Source of the DNA: Brevundimonas sp. PAMC22021
GTDB taxonomy: Bacteria; Pseudomonadota; Alphaproteobacteria; Caulobacterales; Caulobacteraceae
Direction of reading: 5' to 3'
Assembly: GCF_019443405.1 (NCBI RefSeq)
Contig: NZ_CP080376.1
Span: 620,001 to 684,000, forward strand
Length of the DNA: 64,000 bases
Shown here: positions 9,390 to 17,190 of the stretch, one piece after another
Numbering within the stretch: position 1 is the first letter of the stretch
How the letters are laid out: each line of letters starts with the position of its first letter
Translations under genes and position numbers: made by a program
The notes under the pieces: generated by a model
What the model was told of the DNA's origin: nothing
Seen by the model: the letters and a program-made list of their open reading frames with translations, nothing else
Databases searched by the model: none

Positions 9390-10144
9390 ACATCCATACG
9401 AAAGTTCACGGCAAGCACGGCGACTTCGCGATCGAAGCCAAGGGTCTGGTCAAGCGGTTCAAGTCCGGCAAGGCCTGGGTCGAGGTGCTGAAGGACGTCG
9501 ATTTCGACGCCAAGCACGGCGATCTGACCATGGTCATGGGGCCGTCCGGTTCGGGCAAGTCGACGCTGATCGCGGCGCTGTCGGGCCTGTTGAAGCCGGA
9601 AGAGGGGCGGGTGGACGTGCTGGATGTCGACGACCTGTGGAAATTCTCCTCGGGCAGGATCGACAAGTTCCGCCTGGATAACTGCGGCTTCATCTTCCAG
9701 GGCTTCAACCTGTTCCCCTCGCTGACCGCCTTGCAACAGGTGGAGACGGTGCTGAAGTTTCAGGGGCTGACGTCCGGCCAGGCCAGGAAGCGCGCCACCG
9801 TCGCGCTGGAGGAAGTCGGGCTCGGTCACCGCCTGCATCAACGCCCGGCGGCCCTGTCCGGCGGTGAAAAGCAGCGCGTGGCGATCGCCCGCGCCCTGGC
9901 CAAGGACCCCAAGATCCTGTTTGCGGACGAGCCGACCTCGGCGCTCGACGGCGAGAACGGCCAGGTCGTGATCCGCCTGCTGCGCCGCGCGGCGACCGAG
10001 CACGGCGCCGCCGTCATCTGCGTGACCCACGATCCCCGCCTGGAGGCCTGGGCCGACCGGGTCATCCACATCGAGGACGGCAAGATCCTGGACGACCAGC
10101 GCCGCATCCCCAATCCGGACGCCGTTCTGGCGTCGCACCACTGA
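9386..10144 (+). CDS. ABC transporter ATP-binding protein, DevA/MacB-like
   Basis: A 252-residue ATPase that powers the adjacent permease. Visible motifs are Walker A GPSGSGKST (residues 52-60), a Q-loop in GFIFQGFNLFPS, the signature LSGGEKQRVA (about 157-166), Walker B ILFADEPTSALD (about 177-188) and the H-loop VTHDPR. The start codon overlaps the permease stop, so the two are translationally coupled. The sequence belongs to the lipoprotein/macrolide-export ATPase group (LolD/MacB), which drives mechanotransmission rather than classical transport. Confidence 0.93.
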   Translation: MNIHTKVHGKHGDFAIEAKGLVKRFKSGKAWVEVLKDVDFDAKHGDLTMVMGPSGSGKSTLIAALSGLLKPEEGRVDVLDVDDLWKFSSGRIDKFRLDNCGFIFQGFNLFPSLTALQQVETVLKFQGLTSGQARKRATVALEEVGLGHRLHQRPAALSGGEKQRVAIARALAKDPKILFADEPTSALDGENGQVVIRLLRRAATEHGAAVICVTHDPRLEAWADRVIHIEDGKILDDQRRIPNPDAVLASHH

Positions 10145-10172
10145 AACGATCGACTTTTAGGACCGAACGCCC

Positions 10173-11180
10173 ATGCCTGCCCTGCTGAAGAAGAAGCGCT
10201 TCTGGATCGGCATCCTGCTGGTCATCGTCGTGATCGTGGGATTCATGAGCCTGCAGGCGGCCGGCAAGGCCAAGAAGGCCGAGCTGGACAAGGCCGCCCA
10301 GACCAAGGTCGAGAGCCCCTATGCCGCCATCGCCAACGGGCGCGTGGACATCGAGGGCGGCCTGATCCAGGTCGCGGCGCGACGCGGCGGCGTGGTGCGC
10401 GAGGTGCTGGTGCAGGAAGGCGAACGCGTCACCGCCGGCCAGATCCTGGCCCGCCAGGAGGACGACGAAGCCCGCTTGGCCGTCCAGAGCGCCGCCGCCG
10501 CCGTGTCGCAGGCCGAAAGCCAGATGGCCCAGACCCGCGTCGCCATCCGCACGGCTCAGCGCGAGCATGAGCGGCTGGGCCGTCTCGTCGCCACCAACTT
10601 CGTCGCCGCCCAGCGCATGGACCAGGCGCAGGACGCCATCTCCACCGCCCAGGCCCAGATGCAAGCCCAGCAGGCGGCGGTGCAGACCGCGCGCGCCCAG
10701 TACGACCAGGCTCGCTACAACCAGGAACTGACGGTGATCCGCGCGCCGATGTCCGGCCGCATCGTTCGCCGCTACGCCAATCCGGGCGCGGGCGCATCGA
10801 CCCTGAACGTCTCCACCATGTTCGACCTGGAGCCGGACGCGCCGCGCATCATCCGCGCCGAGGTGGTGGAAAGCGACCTGCCCAACCTGCGCGACGGTCA
10901 GGCGGTCGAGATTTCGCCAGAGGGCGACGCCAGCAAGGTCTATATCGGATCGGTGATGCGCCGCGCCGCCGTGTTCGGCGCCCGCAAGCTGGCTTCGGAC
11001 GATCCCTCGCAACGCACGGATGAGCGGGTGGTCGAGGTCGTGGTCTCAGCCGGCGACGCGCCGCTGCTGATCGGTCAGCGAGTGCTGGTCAAGTTCATGA
11101 AGCCGGGCGAGACCGCCGGCGCGCCGCGCGCCGCCGCGGCGGGCATTGGTCCCGACCGCGCAATGAAGCCGGCGGCGTAA
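10173..11180 (+). CDS. HlyD-family periplasmic adaptor of ABC exporter, DevB-like
   Basis: A 335-residue membrane fusion protein. One helix (about residues 10-27) anchors it; GGLIQVAARRGGVVREVLVQ and ELTVIRAPMSGRIVRRYANP are the two halves of the lipoyl domain, separated by an Ala/Gln-rich alpha-hairpin rich in AQ repeats. It follows the ATPase gene by 28 bp with its own ribosome site and completes a permease-ATPase-adaptor set. An outer-membrane TolC-like partner is not encoded nearby, so a shared channel is presumably used. Confidence 0.9.
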   Translation: MPALLKKKRFWIGILLVIVVIVGFMSLQAAGKAKKAELDKAAQTKVESPYAAIANGRVDIEGGLIQVAARRGGVVREVLVQEGERVTAGQILARQEDDEARLAVQSAAAAVSQAESQMAQTRVAIRTAQREHERLGRLVATNFVAAQRMDQAQDAISTAQAQMQAQQAAVQTARAQYDQARYNQELTVIRAPMSGRIVRRYANPGAGASTLNVSTMFDLEPDAPRIIRAEVVESDLPNLRDGQAVEISPEGDASKVYIGSVMRRAAVFGARKLASDDPSQRTDERVVEVVVSAGDAPLLIGQRVLVKFMKPGETAGAPRAAAAGIGPDRAMKPAA

Positions 11181-11193
11181 TCGACAGGACCGC

Positions 11194-12003
11194 TCAGCGG
11201 CCGGTGAAGTTCGCCGGCCGCTTGTTCAGGACGGCGTCGACGCCCTCGGCATGGTCGTCGGTCAGGTGAGCCAGCGCCTGCAGGGCCGCCGACATCTCCA
11301 GCATCTGATCGAAGTTGGCGTCTCGGCCTTGCCGCAGCAGGGCCTTGGCCATGCGCAGCGCCTGCGGCGGCTGGCTCGCGATCTGGCGCGCGACGGATGT
11401 GGCCTCATCCATCAACTGCTCGTGCGCGACGACGCGGTTGACCAGGCCCCACCGTTCGGCGGTTTCCGCGTCGATGGAGCGGGCGGTGAACAGCATCTCG
11501 GCCGCGCGGGCATAGCCGACGTTGCGCGGCAACAGCCAGGAGCCGCCGTCGCCCGGAATAATGCCCAGCTTCAGGAACGGCACGCCGAAGATGGCGCGCT
11601 CCGAAGCGATGCGGATGTCCGCCAGACCCGCAATGTCGCAGCCCAGTCCCATGGCCGGTCCATTCACGGCCGCCACCAAAGGAACCTCCAGCCCATAGAG
11701 GGACCGCACGATGCGGTGGACGACGCGGCGGTAGCGTTCCCGGACTTGGACGCCATTGCCCTCGAACAGGTCGCGCCGGTCGCGCATGGCCGTCAGGTCG
11801 CCCCCGGCCGAAAAGGCGCGGCCAGCGCCGGTCAGCACCACGCAGCGTACCGAAGGATCGGCGTTGACCCGCTCGCACGCCGCCGCGACCTCCTTGCCGT
11901 CACCGAGATCGGGCAGGGCGTTCAACCGTGCTTCGCGGTCCAGCGTCCAGAGCAGGATCGGGCCGTCCTCACCGTCCAGGCGTTCCTCGGCGATCAGCGG
12001 CAT
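11194..12003 (-). CDS. Enoyl-CoA hydratase/isomerase family protein
   Basis: A 269-residue crotonase-fold enzyme acting on acyl-CoA substrates. The first oxyanion-hole segment is visible as GRAFSAGGDLTAM and the second as NGPAMGLGCDIAGLADIRIA, with the usual C-terminal RVVAHEQL and KALLRQG helices. The ATG at 12003 follows AGGAGAAAA and begins MPLIAEERLDG; a longer frame upstream has no ribosome site. It converges with the ABC exporter operon (13 bp gap). A catalytic Glu is not obvious at both usual places, so isomerase, hydratase or another crotonase activity cannot be separated. Confidence 0.88.
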   Translation of the reverse strand: MPLIAEERLDGEDGPILLWTLDREARLNALPDLGDGKEVAAACERVNADPSVRCVVLTGAGRAFSAGGDLTAMRDRRDLFEGNGVQVRERYRRVVHRIVRSLYGLEVPLVAAVNGPAMGLGCDIAGLADIRIASERAIFGVPFLKLGIIPGDGGSWLLPRNVGYARAAEMLFTARSIDAETAERWGLVNRVVAHEQLMDEATSVARQIASQPPQALRMAKALLRQGRDANFDQMLEMSAALQALAHLTDDHAEGVDAVLNKRPANFTGR

Positions 12004-12071
12004 GGGCGTTTTCTCCTGAGACCAACCCCCGTCATCCACCCGCGCCGTCGCGTCAGGCAAGGCCCGGATGC

Positions 12072-12102
12072 AAAAAGCCCCGGCGCAACGGCCGGGGCTT
12101 TG
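12072..12102 (-). terminator. Rho-independent terminator of the small gene at 12125
   Basis: A ten-base-pair GC-rich stem (AAGCCCCGGC with GCCGGGGCTT, loop GCAACG) is followed on the minus strand by a run of U. It lies just downstream of the minus-strand gene ending at 12125. Confidence 0.8.
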
Positions 12103-12124
12103 TTTGCGGATCAAGAGGCCGCGT

Positions 12125-12280
12125 TCAGCCGCGCTTCTTGATCTCGATGGGCACGAAGTTCGAGGGGTGGCTGACCACCCGACCCGCGTTGGACGGCATG
12201 TGCCGCGTGTTCACCAGCATCCCGCCCCACAGGGCGAAGGACATCATGGCGTGCTGGAGGTTGCGCTCCTTATCGTTCAT
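12125..12280 (-). CDS. Small hypothetical protein (51 aa)
   Basis: Not recognised. It encodes a basic 51-residue protein starting MNDKERNLQHAMMSFALWGG and ending IEIKKRG, with a short hydrophobic stretch around residues 11-24 but no convincing membrane helix. The start is well supported by AAAGGAGACGCC just upstream. It has its own terminator and lies divergent from the DUF1289 gene with 112 bp between them, so it is a monocistronic, independently expressed unit. A real gene is likely from the ribosome site, terminator and codon pattern. Confidence 0.72.
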   Translation of the reverse strand: MNDKERNLQHAMMSFALWGGMLVNTRHMPSNAGRVVSHPSNFVPIEIKKRG

Positions 12281-12392
12281 CTTGGCGTCTCCTTTCGCAG
12301 AACGATGAAAAGAGACGCGTCGTGCTTGTGGGGGGATCTCACCCGCTTCAGTCGTTTCGCGTCGGCTTCTATATGACAGGTTTGCGACATAA

Positions 12393-12635
12393 ATGCAAGA
12401 AACGGATGAAATTGGCTCGTTGGCGGTGAGCAGCAGGTCGCCCGGTCCGCCCAGATCCATCGCCAGCCCCTGCGTACAGGTCTGCACCGTCGATGGCGCG
12501 TCCGGCCTGTGCCTTGGCTGCTATCGCACTCTGCAGGAGATCGGCGGCTGGCGGGCGCTCGGCGAGGAAGGCCGCGCCCGGGTAATGGCCGAACTGCCGT
12601 CGCGCCGGGCTCGCCATTCTCCCGACGCCGGCTGA
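12393..12635 (+). CDS. DUF1289 family Cys-rich protein
   Basis: An 80-residue protein of the DUF1289 family. The family signature is clear: SPCVQVCTVDGASGLCLGCY followed by RTLQEIGGW, in which four cysteines suggest a metal or iron-sulfur site. Function is not established. The first 20 residues are not typical, so the true start may be the GTG at about 12427. It runs divergently from the 51-residue gene. Confidence 0.8.
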   Translation: MQETDEIGSLAVSSRSPGPPRSIASPCVQVCTVDGASGLCLGCYRTLQEIGGWRALGEEGRARVMAELPSRRARHSPDAG

Positions 12636-12737
12636 GCCGTAACCTTTCGTCAGGCACGTCGCTTCATCCCACACCAACCGTAAGCCCTTAGAACCCGAGA
12701 TGGTCGCACGACCGGCGATCATCCTGTGTGGGTTCTC

Positions 12738-13259
12738 ATGTTCGACAAGGCCATTCAGTCGTCATTCGTCCTCGGCGCGGCCCTGCTGGCGTCGCTGGGC
12801 GCCGCCTATGGCTTGAACCACCTGTCCTCGGGCGGCCAAGCGCAGGCCGCGGTGGCGACAACGGCGCCCGCCATGTCGCCGCCGGCCAGCGGACAGGCGG
12901 CCCAGGTGGTGCGCGGCGCCGACGGCCACTACTGGGCCGAGGCCGAGATCGACGGCCGCGCGGTGCGGGTGCTGGTCGACACCGGCGCCACGGTGGTGGC
13001 TCTGACGCGTCAGGACGCCCAGCGCTTGGGCCTGAAGGTCACGCCGGATGACTTCGATCGCGCGGTGCAGACGGCGTCGGGAGAAGCCAAGGCCGCTTCC
13101 GTCACGCTGGCGTCGGTGTCCGTCGCCGGCGCCACGGTGCGCAAGGTCGAGGCCCTGGTGGTGGAAGAGGGTCTGGCCCATTCGCTTCTGGGCATGAGCT
13201 ATCTGGGACGGCTGTCGCGCTTCGAGGCCTCGCCGGCCGGCCTGACGCTGCGACCCTAG
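12738..13259 (+). CDS. Retropepsin-like aspartic protease, TIGR02281 type
   Basis: A clan AA aspartic protease domain with a membrane anchor, 173 residues from the ATG. After an N-terminal hydrophobic helix (SSFVLGAALLASLGAAYG) and a linker comes the single catalytic motif VLVDTGATVVALT; one such Asp per chain means the enzyme would work as a homodimer. The second flap-end motif LLGMSYLGRL follows near the C-terminus. A GTG at 12726 could add four residues. It converges with pgsA, overlapping by four bases. Physiological substrates are unknown. Confidence 0.88.
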   Translation: MFDKAIQSSFVLGAALLASLGAAYGLNHLSSGGQAQAAVATTAPAMSPPASGQAAQVVRGADGHYWAEAEIDGRAVRVLVDTGATVVALTRQDAQRLGLKVTPDDFDRAVQTASGEAKAASVTLASVSVAGATVRKVEALVVEEGLAHSLLGMSYLGRLSRFEASPAGLTLRP

Positions 13260-13897
13260 ACGCCGCCCATCTGGCGGCGCGCCTCGCGGAAGTACTGCCA
13301 GCCGGTCCAGACGGTGATCACGGCGGCGAACCAGATCAGGAAGACGGCGAACGACTCGAACGCCGGCTGCCATGACAGCGGCGATCCGTCCGCCTGCTGC
13401 AAGCCGAACGCCGGCCACAGCAGCGTCAGCTGAAGCGCGGCCAGGGCCACCATCTGCAGCGTGGTCTTCCACTTGGCCAACAGGGTGACTGGCAACTGAA
13501 CACGGCCGGCCGTGGTCTCGCGCAGGGCCGACACCGCAAACTCCCGGAACAGGATCAGACCGCAGGGCAGGGCGATGCCGGGCAGGGATCCCGAGGCCAG
13601 AACGCCCAGGATGGCGCCGGTGATCAGCACCTTGTCCGCGATGGGGTCCAGGATCGCGCCCCAGCGGCTGACCGCGTTCCAGCGGCGCGCCAGAAAGCCG
13701 TCGACCCAGTCTGTCGAGGCCGCGATCACGAAAATCCAAAAGGCCCAGACGCCGAAGTCCTGCTGCGCCTGCGGCGACAGGATCGCATCCAGCGCGCCAG
13801 GCGCCGCCCCCGCCAGCATGGTGAACATCACCACCCCGGCCGCCAGCCGGATCGCGGTCAGGATGTTGGGGATCGGATTGGGGCGGGTCGGGGTCAC
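13256..13897 (-). CDS. pgsA: CDP-diacylglycerol--glycerol-3-phosphate 3-phosphatidyltransferase
   Basis: Committed step of phosphatidylglycerol synthesis: transfers the phosphatidyl group of CDP-diacylglycerol to glycerol-3-phosphate in the inner membrane. The CDP-alcohol phosphotransferase signature D-x2-D-G-x2-A-R-x8-G-x3-D-x3-D is complete, in DWVDGFLARR through GAILDPIADK, and a PgsA-like N-terminus (NPIPNILTAIRLAAG) and several helices are visible. The GTG at 13897 has CGAGG upstream and gives 213 residues, nearer the family length than the TTG at 13936. A C-terminal stretch (FGLQQADGSPLSWQPAFESF) makes it slightly longer than usual. Confidence 0.9.
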   Translation of the reverse strand: MTPTRPNPIPNILTAIRLAAGVVMFTMLAGAAPGALDAILSPQAQQDFGVWAFWIFVIAASTDWVDGFLARRWNAVSRWGAILDPIADKVLITGAILGVLASGSLPGIALPCGLILFREFAVSALRETTAGRVQLPVTLLAKWKTTLQMVALAALQLTLLWPAFGLQQADGSPLSWQPAFESFAVFLIWFAAVITVWTGWQYFREARRQMGGV

Positions 13898-14006
13898 GGT
13901 CGGCCTCGAGAAAACAGCGATGAACTGTAAAGCCAACGCTTCTAGCCGCCGGATCGTCGCAAGTCTTCCCTATGCAGCGTTGCCGCATCTTCGCTAGGCA
14001 TGGGAC

Positions 14007-15062
14007 ATGAGGACCCTTGTTCCCGATCCGCAGGTGATCGCGCCCAACTTCAAGCGGCGGCTGTCAGGCGTGACCACGACCCTGTTCCGCGTGGCGCCCG
14101 TGCAGGCCCGGTCGCTGCGGCTCGCCGTGCTGGGGCCGGTCGTGCCGGGCGAAATCCCGCAGATACGCTTTCGCGACCTCCCGCGCCTGGCGAGGCGTCC
14201 GGCGGACCGGCCGTTCCGCATCTGGCATGCGCGCCGCAACGTCGAGATGCTGGCGGGCGTGGTCCTGCGGGACCTGTTGCGATTTCCGATGAAGCTGGTC
14301 TTCACCAGCGCCTCGCAAAGGAAGCACACCGGCTGGAGCCGATTTCTGATCGGGCGGATGGATGCGGTGGTGTCGGTGTCGGAATTCACCGCCGCCTATC
14401 TGCAGAGATCGTCAACTGTGGTGATGCACGGCATCGACACAGGGGTGTTCCGGCCAGCCTTCGACGGCGAGGCGCGTCCGGCCGATCTGCCGCCCAGCGG
14501 TCGCCTGGTCGGCTGCTTCGGGCGCATCCGACGGCAGAAGGGCACGGACGTCTTCATCGACGCCATGATCCGGGTCCTGCCTGATCGTCCGGACGTCAAG
14601 GCCGTGGTGCTGGGTCGCGCGACGGGCGAGCACCAGGGATTTCTGGACGCCTTGAAGGCGCGTGTGGCGGCGGCGGGGCTTAGCGACCGCATCCTCTTCC
14701 CCGGCGAGGTGGGGCCGCTGGAGACGCCGGCCTACTACCGCGCACTATCTCTTTACGTCGCGCCCCAGCGTTGGGAGGGCTTCGGCGTGACGCCGCTGGA
14801 GGCGATGGCGTCCGGCGCGCCCGTGGTCGCCACCACCGTCGGCGCCTTCCCAAAGCTGGTGATCGAGGGCGAGACCGGTTCGCTGATCCCGCCGGGCGAC
14901 GTGGAGGCCATGGCGGCGGCGGTGGCGCGGTGGCTCGACGACGAAGCGGGAAGGACGGCGGCGGGCGAGGCGGCGCGCAGGCGGGTGGAAGCTCACTTCT
15001 CGCTTGAGGCGGAGGCCGAGGGGCTCAACGCCGTCTATCGCCGCCTCTGGGATCAGGCCTGA
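14007..15062 (+). CDS. Glycosyltransferase family 4, LPS core type (LpcC/LpsB-like)
   Basis: A 351-residue GT-B glycosyltransferase, probably adding a sugar from a nucleotide-sugar donor to the lipopolysaccharide inner core at the cytoplasmic face. The N-terminal half has the LpcC-like FRIWHARRNVEMLAG and VFTSASQRKHTGW; the C-terminal half has GRIRRQKGTDVFIDA and the donor-binding E-x7-E motif EGFGVTPLEAMASGAPVVAT. The start at 14007 follows the pgsA promoter region. Its 3' end overlaps the convergent GT25 gene by 10 bp. LpcC of Rhizobium is a mannosyltransferase; the exact sugar here is inferred only by resemblance. Confidence 0.88.
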   Translation: MRTLVPDPQVIAPNFKRRLSGVTTTLFRVAPVQARSLRLAVLGPVVPGEIPQIRFRDLPRLARRPADRPFRIWHARRNVEMLAGVVLRDLLRFPMKLVFTSASQRKHTGWSRFLIGRMDAVVSVSEFTAAYLQRSSTVVMHGIDTGVFRPAFDGEARPADLPPSGRLVGCFGRIRRQKGTDVFIDAMIRVLPDRPDVKAVVLGRATGEHQGFLDALKARVAAAGLSDRILFPGEVGPLETPAYYRALSLYVAPQRWEGFGVTPLEAMASGAPVVATTVGAFPKLVIEGETGSLIPPGDVEAMAAAVARWLDDEAGRTAAGEAARRRVEAHFSLEAEAEGLNAVYRRLWDQA

Positions 15063-15859
15063 TCGATCCGGATCGGCAGGATGGCGCGGAACTCGTCATC
15101 GTCAAAGGCGACTGGCCGCAGCACCACATCAAATAGGCGGCGTAGATGCAGCCCCGCCAGACGAAACTGCGTCGCCACCCTGCGAACTCTGAAGATCGGC
15201 CGCTTGCGCTCCTTTGGCGCGCCGATCCGCTCCTTGCAGATGGAGGTGGCGATGGTGATGCCGGGATCGAAGCCGCGCTCGGTCAGGATGTGGGCCTGAC
15301 GCGCCAGGGCCGGCTCTACCTGCGCCATGTTCAGCCGCGCGACAGCGAACAGAAAGGCGTCGGACGGCGCGGCGGTGGTCTCCATCAGCGTGAGCAGTTT
15401 GGCGGCTCCGGCGGGCGAAACGTGGTAGGCGGCCGAGCCGGTCTTGTCGCGGATGACGCGGGTGATGCTGAAGTCGGCTTGCACCTCGCCCGGCCGGCGG
15501 GCGAAGAATTTGGCGCGGCCGAAATCTTCCAGATTGATCAGGTCATAGCCTTGCGGAAGCCGCTGAACGACGCCGGCGAACCGCGGCGACAGCACCGCGT
15601 CGTCCTCCAGCACCACCAGCCCTCCCGGACGATCCAGCGCCATCCGCCACAGCGCCGCATGCGAGCGCAGCAGGGCGATTTCGTTGGGCGTCAGCTTGCG
15701 CTCCCAGGCGTCGGCGAACCGCTCGTATTCGCCCGGCGCCAAGTCCTTGGGTTCGGTCGCGCGCAGCCGCTGAAGCCGAACGCCCCGCGCCTTCCCTTGC
15801 GCCTCCATGAAGGCGCGACGGTCGGCGGCCCGATCCAGGTTGATAAAGAAGACGTCCAC
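15053..15859 (-). CDS. Glycosyltransferase family 25 (LPS-type)
   Basis: A 268-residue glycosyltransferase of family 25, which includes LPS beta-galactosyltransferases. The N-terminus MDVFFINLDRAADRR is the family's typical start, SHAALWRMAL and the acidic VLEDDAVLS hold the metal/nucleotide site, and a basic C-terminal region follows. It starts four bases after the carbonic anhydrase stop, so the two are probably cotranscribed although functionally unrelated. Convergence with the GT4 gene suggests a small envelope-glycan locus. Confidence 0.86.
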   Translation of the reverse strand: MDVFFINLDRAADRRAFMEAQGKARGVRLQRLRATEPKDLAPGEYERFADAWERKLTPNEIALLRSHAALWRMALDRPGGLVVLEDDAVLSPRFAGVVQRLPQGYDLINLEDFGRAKFFARRPGEVQADFSITRVIRDKTGSAAYHVSPAGAAKLLTLMETTAAPSDAFLFAVARLNMAQVEPALARQAHILTERGFDPGITIATSICKERIGAPKERKRPIFRVRRVATQFRLAGLHLRRLFDVVLRPVAFDDDEFRAILPIRIDQA

Positions 15860-15863
15860 GTCT

Positions 15864-16493
15864 TCAGTCCGTCGACAGCGGCTCGAAACGCGGCGCCTGG
15901 GTCAGGCGGGTCAGGACGCCATCGGCGATGCCGAAATGCAATCCGTTAAGCGTCAGCTGGCCGGCCGCCTCCCGCTCGGCGATCCAGGGAAAGGTGCGCA
16001 GGTTCCGGATCGACAGGCGAACAATGGCTTCTTCGGCGGCGCGGACGACCTGATCGGGCTCGACGGTTTCCGCCACGTGCTGGACCACCGGCGTGCCCTG
16101 GGCGACCCAGGGCGCCACGAAATCGGGGCAGTCCTCGGGCGCACCCTTCAGCATCGCGCCCACGCCGCCGCAGGAGGCATGGCCCATGACCACGATGCGC
16201 CGGACCTTCAGCACCTTGACGCCGAACTCCAAGGCGGCCGACACGCCGTGAAGCTGGCCGTCCGGCTCATAGGGCGGCACTAGATTGGCGACGTTGCGCA
16301 CCACGAACAGCTCGCCCGGCGCGGCGTCAAAGATCAACGCCGGATCGGCGCGGCTGTCCGAGCAGGCGACGATCAGGGTGTGCGGCTTCTGCCCCTCGGA
16401 AGCCAAGGCCCCGTATTCAGCCCGCGCCTCCGGCCAAGTCTCGGCGCGAAAGCGGCGATAGCCGGCTGTCAGTTCGTCGATGTCGTCGGTCAT
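15864..16493 (-). CDS. Beta-class carbonic anhydrase
   Basis: Zinc enzyme interconverting CO2 and bicarbonate, 209 residues, cytoplasmic. The zinc ligands appear as ACSDSRADP (first Cys, with the Asp-Arg dyad) and GHASCGGVG (His and second Cys); the core VVRNVANLVPPYEPDG is also typical. It heads a two-gene transcript with the GT25 gene and lies 67 bp from the divergent vapBC operon. Confidence 0.95.
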   Translation of the reverse strand: MTDDIDELTAGYRRFRAETWPEARAEYGALASEGQKPHTLIVACSDSRADPALIFDAAPGELFVVRNVANLVPPYEPDGQLHGVSAALEFGVKVLKVRRIVVMGHASCGGVGAMLKGAPEDCPDFVAPWVAQGTPVVQHVAETVEPDQVVRAAEEAIVRLSIRNLRTFPWIAEREAAGQLTLNGLHFGIADGVLTRLTQAPRFEPLSTD

Positions 16494-16532
16494 GATTCCG
16501 CCTTAGCCGTTCGCGCGCGTCGGAGAAATGGT

Positions 16533-16548
16533 GTATACGCGTATATAC
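16533..16548. promoter_or_regulatory. Candidate VapBC autoregulatory operator
   Basis: TATACGCGTATA (16534-16545) is a perfect 12-bp palindrome inside a run of alternating TA/GC, ending 15 bases before the antitoxin ATG and just ahead of its AAGGAGG ribosome site. Position and symmetry fit autorepression by the antitoxin-toxin complex, which is usual for VapBC. Confidence 0.6.
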
Positions 16549-16560
16549 AAGGAGGTGGTC

Positions 16561-16797
16561 ATGCCGATCGTGAGCCGAACATTCCGCAGCGGGAACAGCG
16601 ACGCCGTACGCCTGCCCAAGGAAATCTCCTTCGGTCCCGGCGTCGAGGTCGAGATCGAACGTAGGGGCGACGTGGTGACCATGGTCCTTAAGCGGCCAAC
16701 CGTAAGAGAGATGATGGACAAGCTGAATGCGCTTCCGAAACCCTCCAGCGTCGGTAAGCGGCCGCCATTCATCGCTCCGATCCGCAAGGGGCTATAG
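16561..16797 (+). CDS. vapB: VapB-type antitoxin (AbrB/SpoVT fold)
   Basis: A 78-residue DNA-binding antitoxin. The swapped-hairpin AbrB core reads VSRTFRSGNSDAVRLPKEI followed by VEIERRGDVVTMV; the C-terminal tail (about residues 45-78) should bind and block the toxin. ATG at 16561 is preceded by AAGGAGGTGGTC, so the longer in-frame GTG at 16528, which would read through the operator palindrome, is rejected. The toxin gene starts nine bases after its stop. Confidence 0.88.
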   Translation: MPIVSRTFRSGNSDAVRLPKEISFGPGVEVEIERRGDVVTMVLKRPTVREMMDKLNALPKPSSVGKRPPFIAPIRKGL

Positions 16798-16806
16798 CGT
16801 TTGCTG

Positions 16807-17178
16807 ATGTTGGATACGAACGTCGCCATCCATCTCCGAGATGGCGACGAGAGGATCGGCGAGCTGATCAGGGCGACTTCTGACACGCTCGCCTTCTCGA
16901 TCGTCACAGTGGTCGAACTTGAAGCCGGCTTGTCGCGCAAGGAGGCTGATCTCAGAAGTCTTCGCTTGGAGGCTCTGCTCCAGACCGTCGAGGTTCGCCC
17001 CTTTGACAGACGAGACGCTGCGGCATACGGCCGGATTGTGAGGGAGGCGGGCTTCTCCCGTCGCAAGGTGCTCGACAGAATGATTGCCGCTCAAGCGATC
17101 GTGGACGAGGCGGTGCTGGTTACCATGAACGGTGACGATTTCCGCGACATACCCGGTCTGACCCTGCTGGAGTGGTGA
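16807..17178 (+). CDS. vapC: VapC-type toxin, PIN-domain ribonuclease
   Basis: A 123-residue PIN-domain endoribonuclease, in studied relatives cutting tRNA or rRNA. The acidic active site is intact: Asp in MLDTN, Glu in VTVVELEAG, Asp in LDRMIAAQA and the terminal acidic group in TMNGDDF. ATG at 16807 is chosen; a TTG two codons earlier would add two residues. Codon use is somewhat less GC-biased than neighbouring genes, compatible with recent gain. Confidence 0.9.
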   Translation: MLDTNVAIHLRDGDERIGELIRATSDTLAFSIVTVVELEAGLSRKEADLRSLRLEALLQTVEVRPFDRRDAAAYGRIVREAGFSRRKVLDRMIAAQAIVDEAVLVTMNGDDFRDIPGLTLLEW

Positions 17179-17190
17179 GGCGAGGCCGCG

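Noticed and set aside
12114..12487. Longer in-frame extensions of the enoyl-CoA hydratase and the 51-residue gene
   Set aside because: They read through a terminator or the divergent promoter region and lack ribosome sites; the downstream ATGs have good ones.
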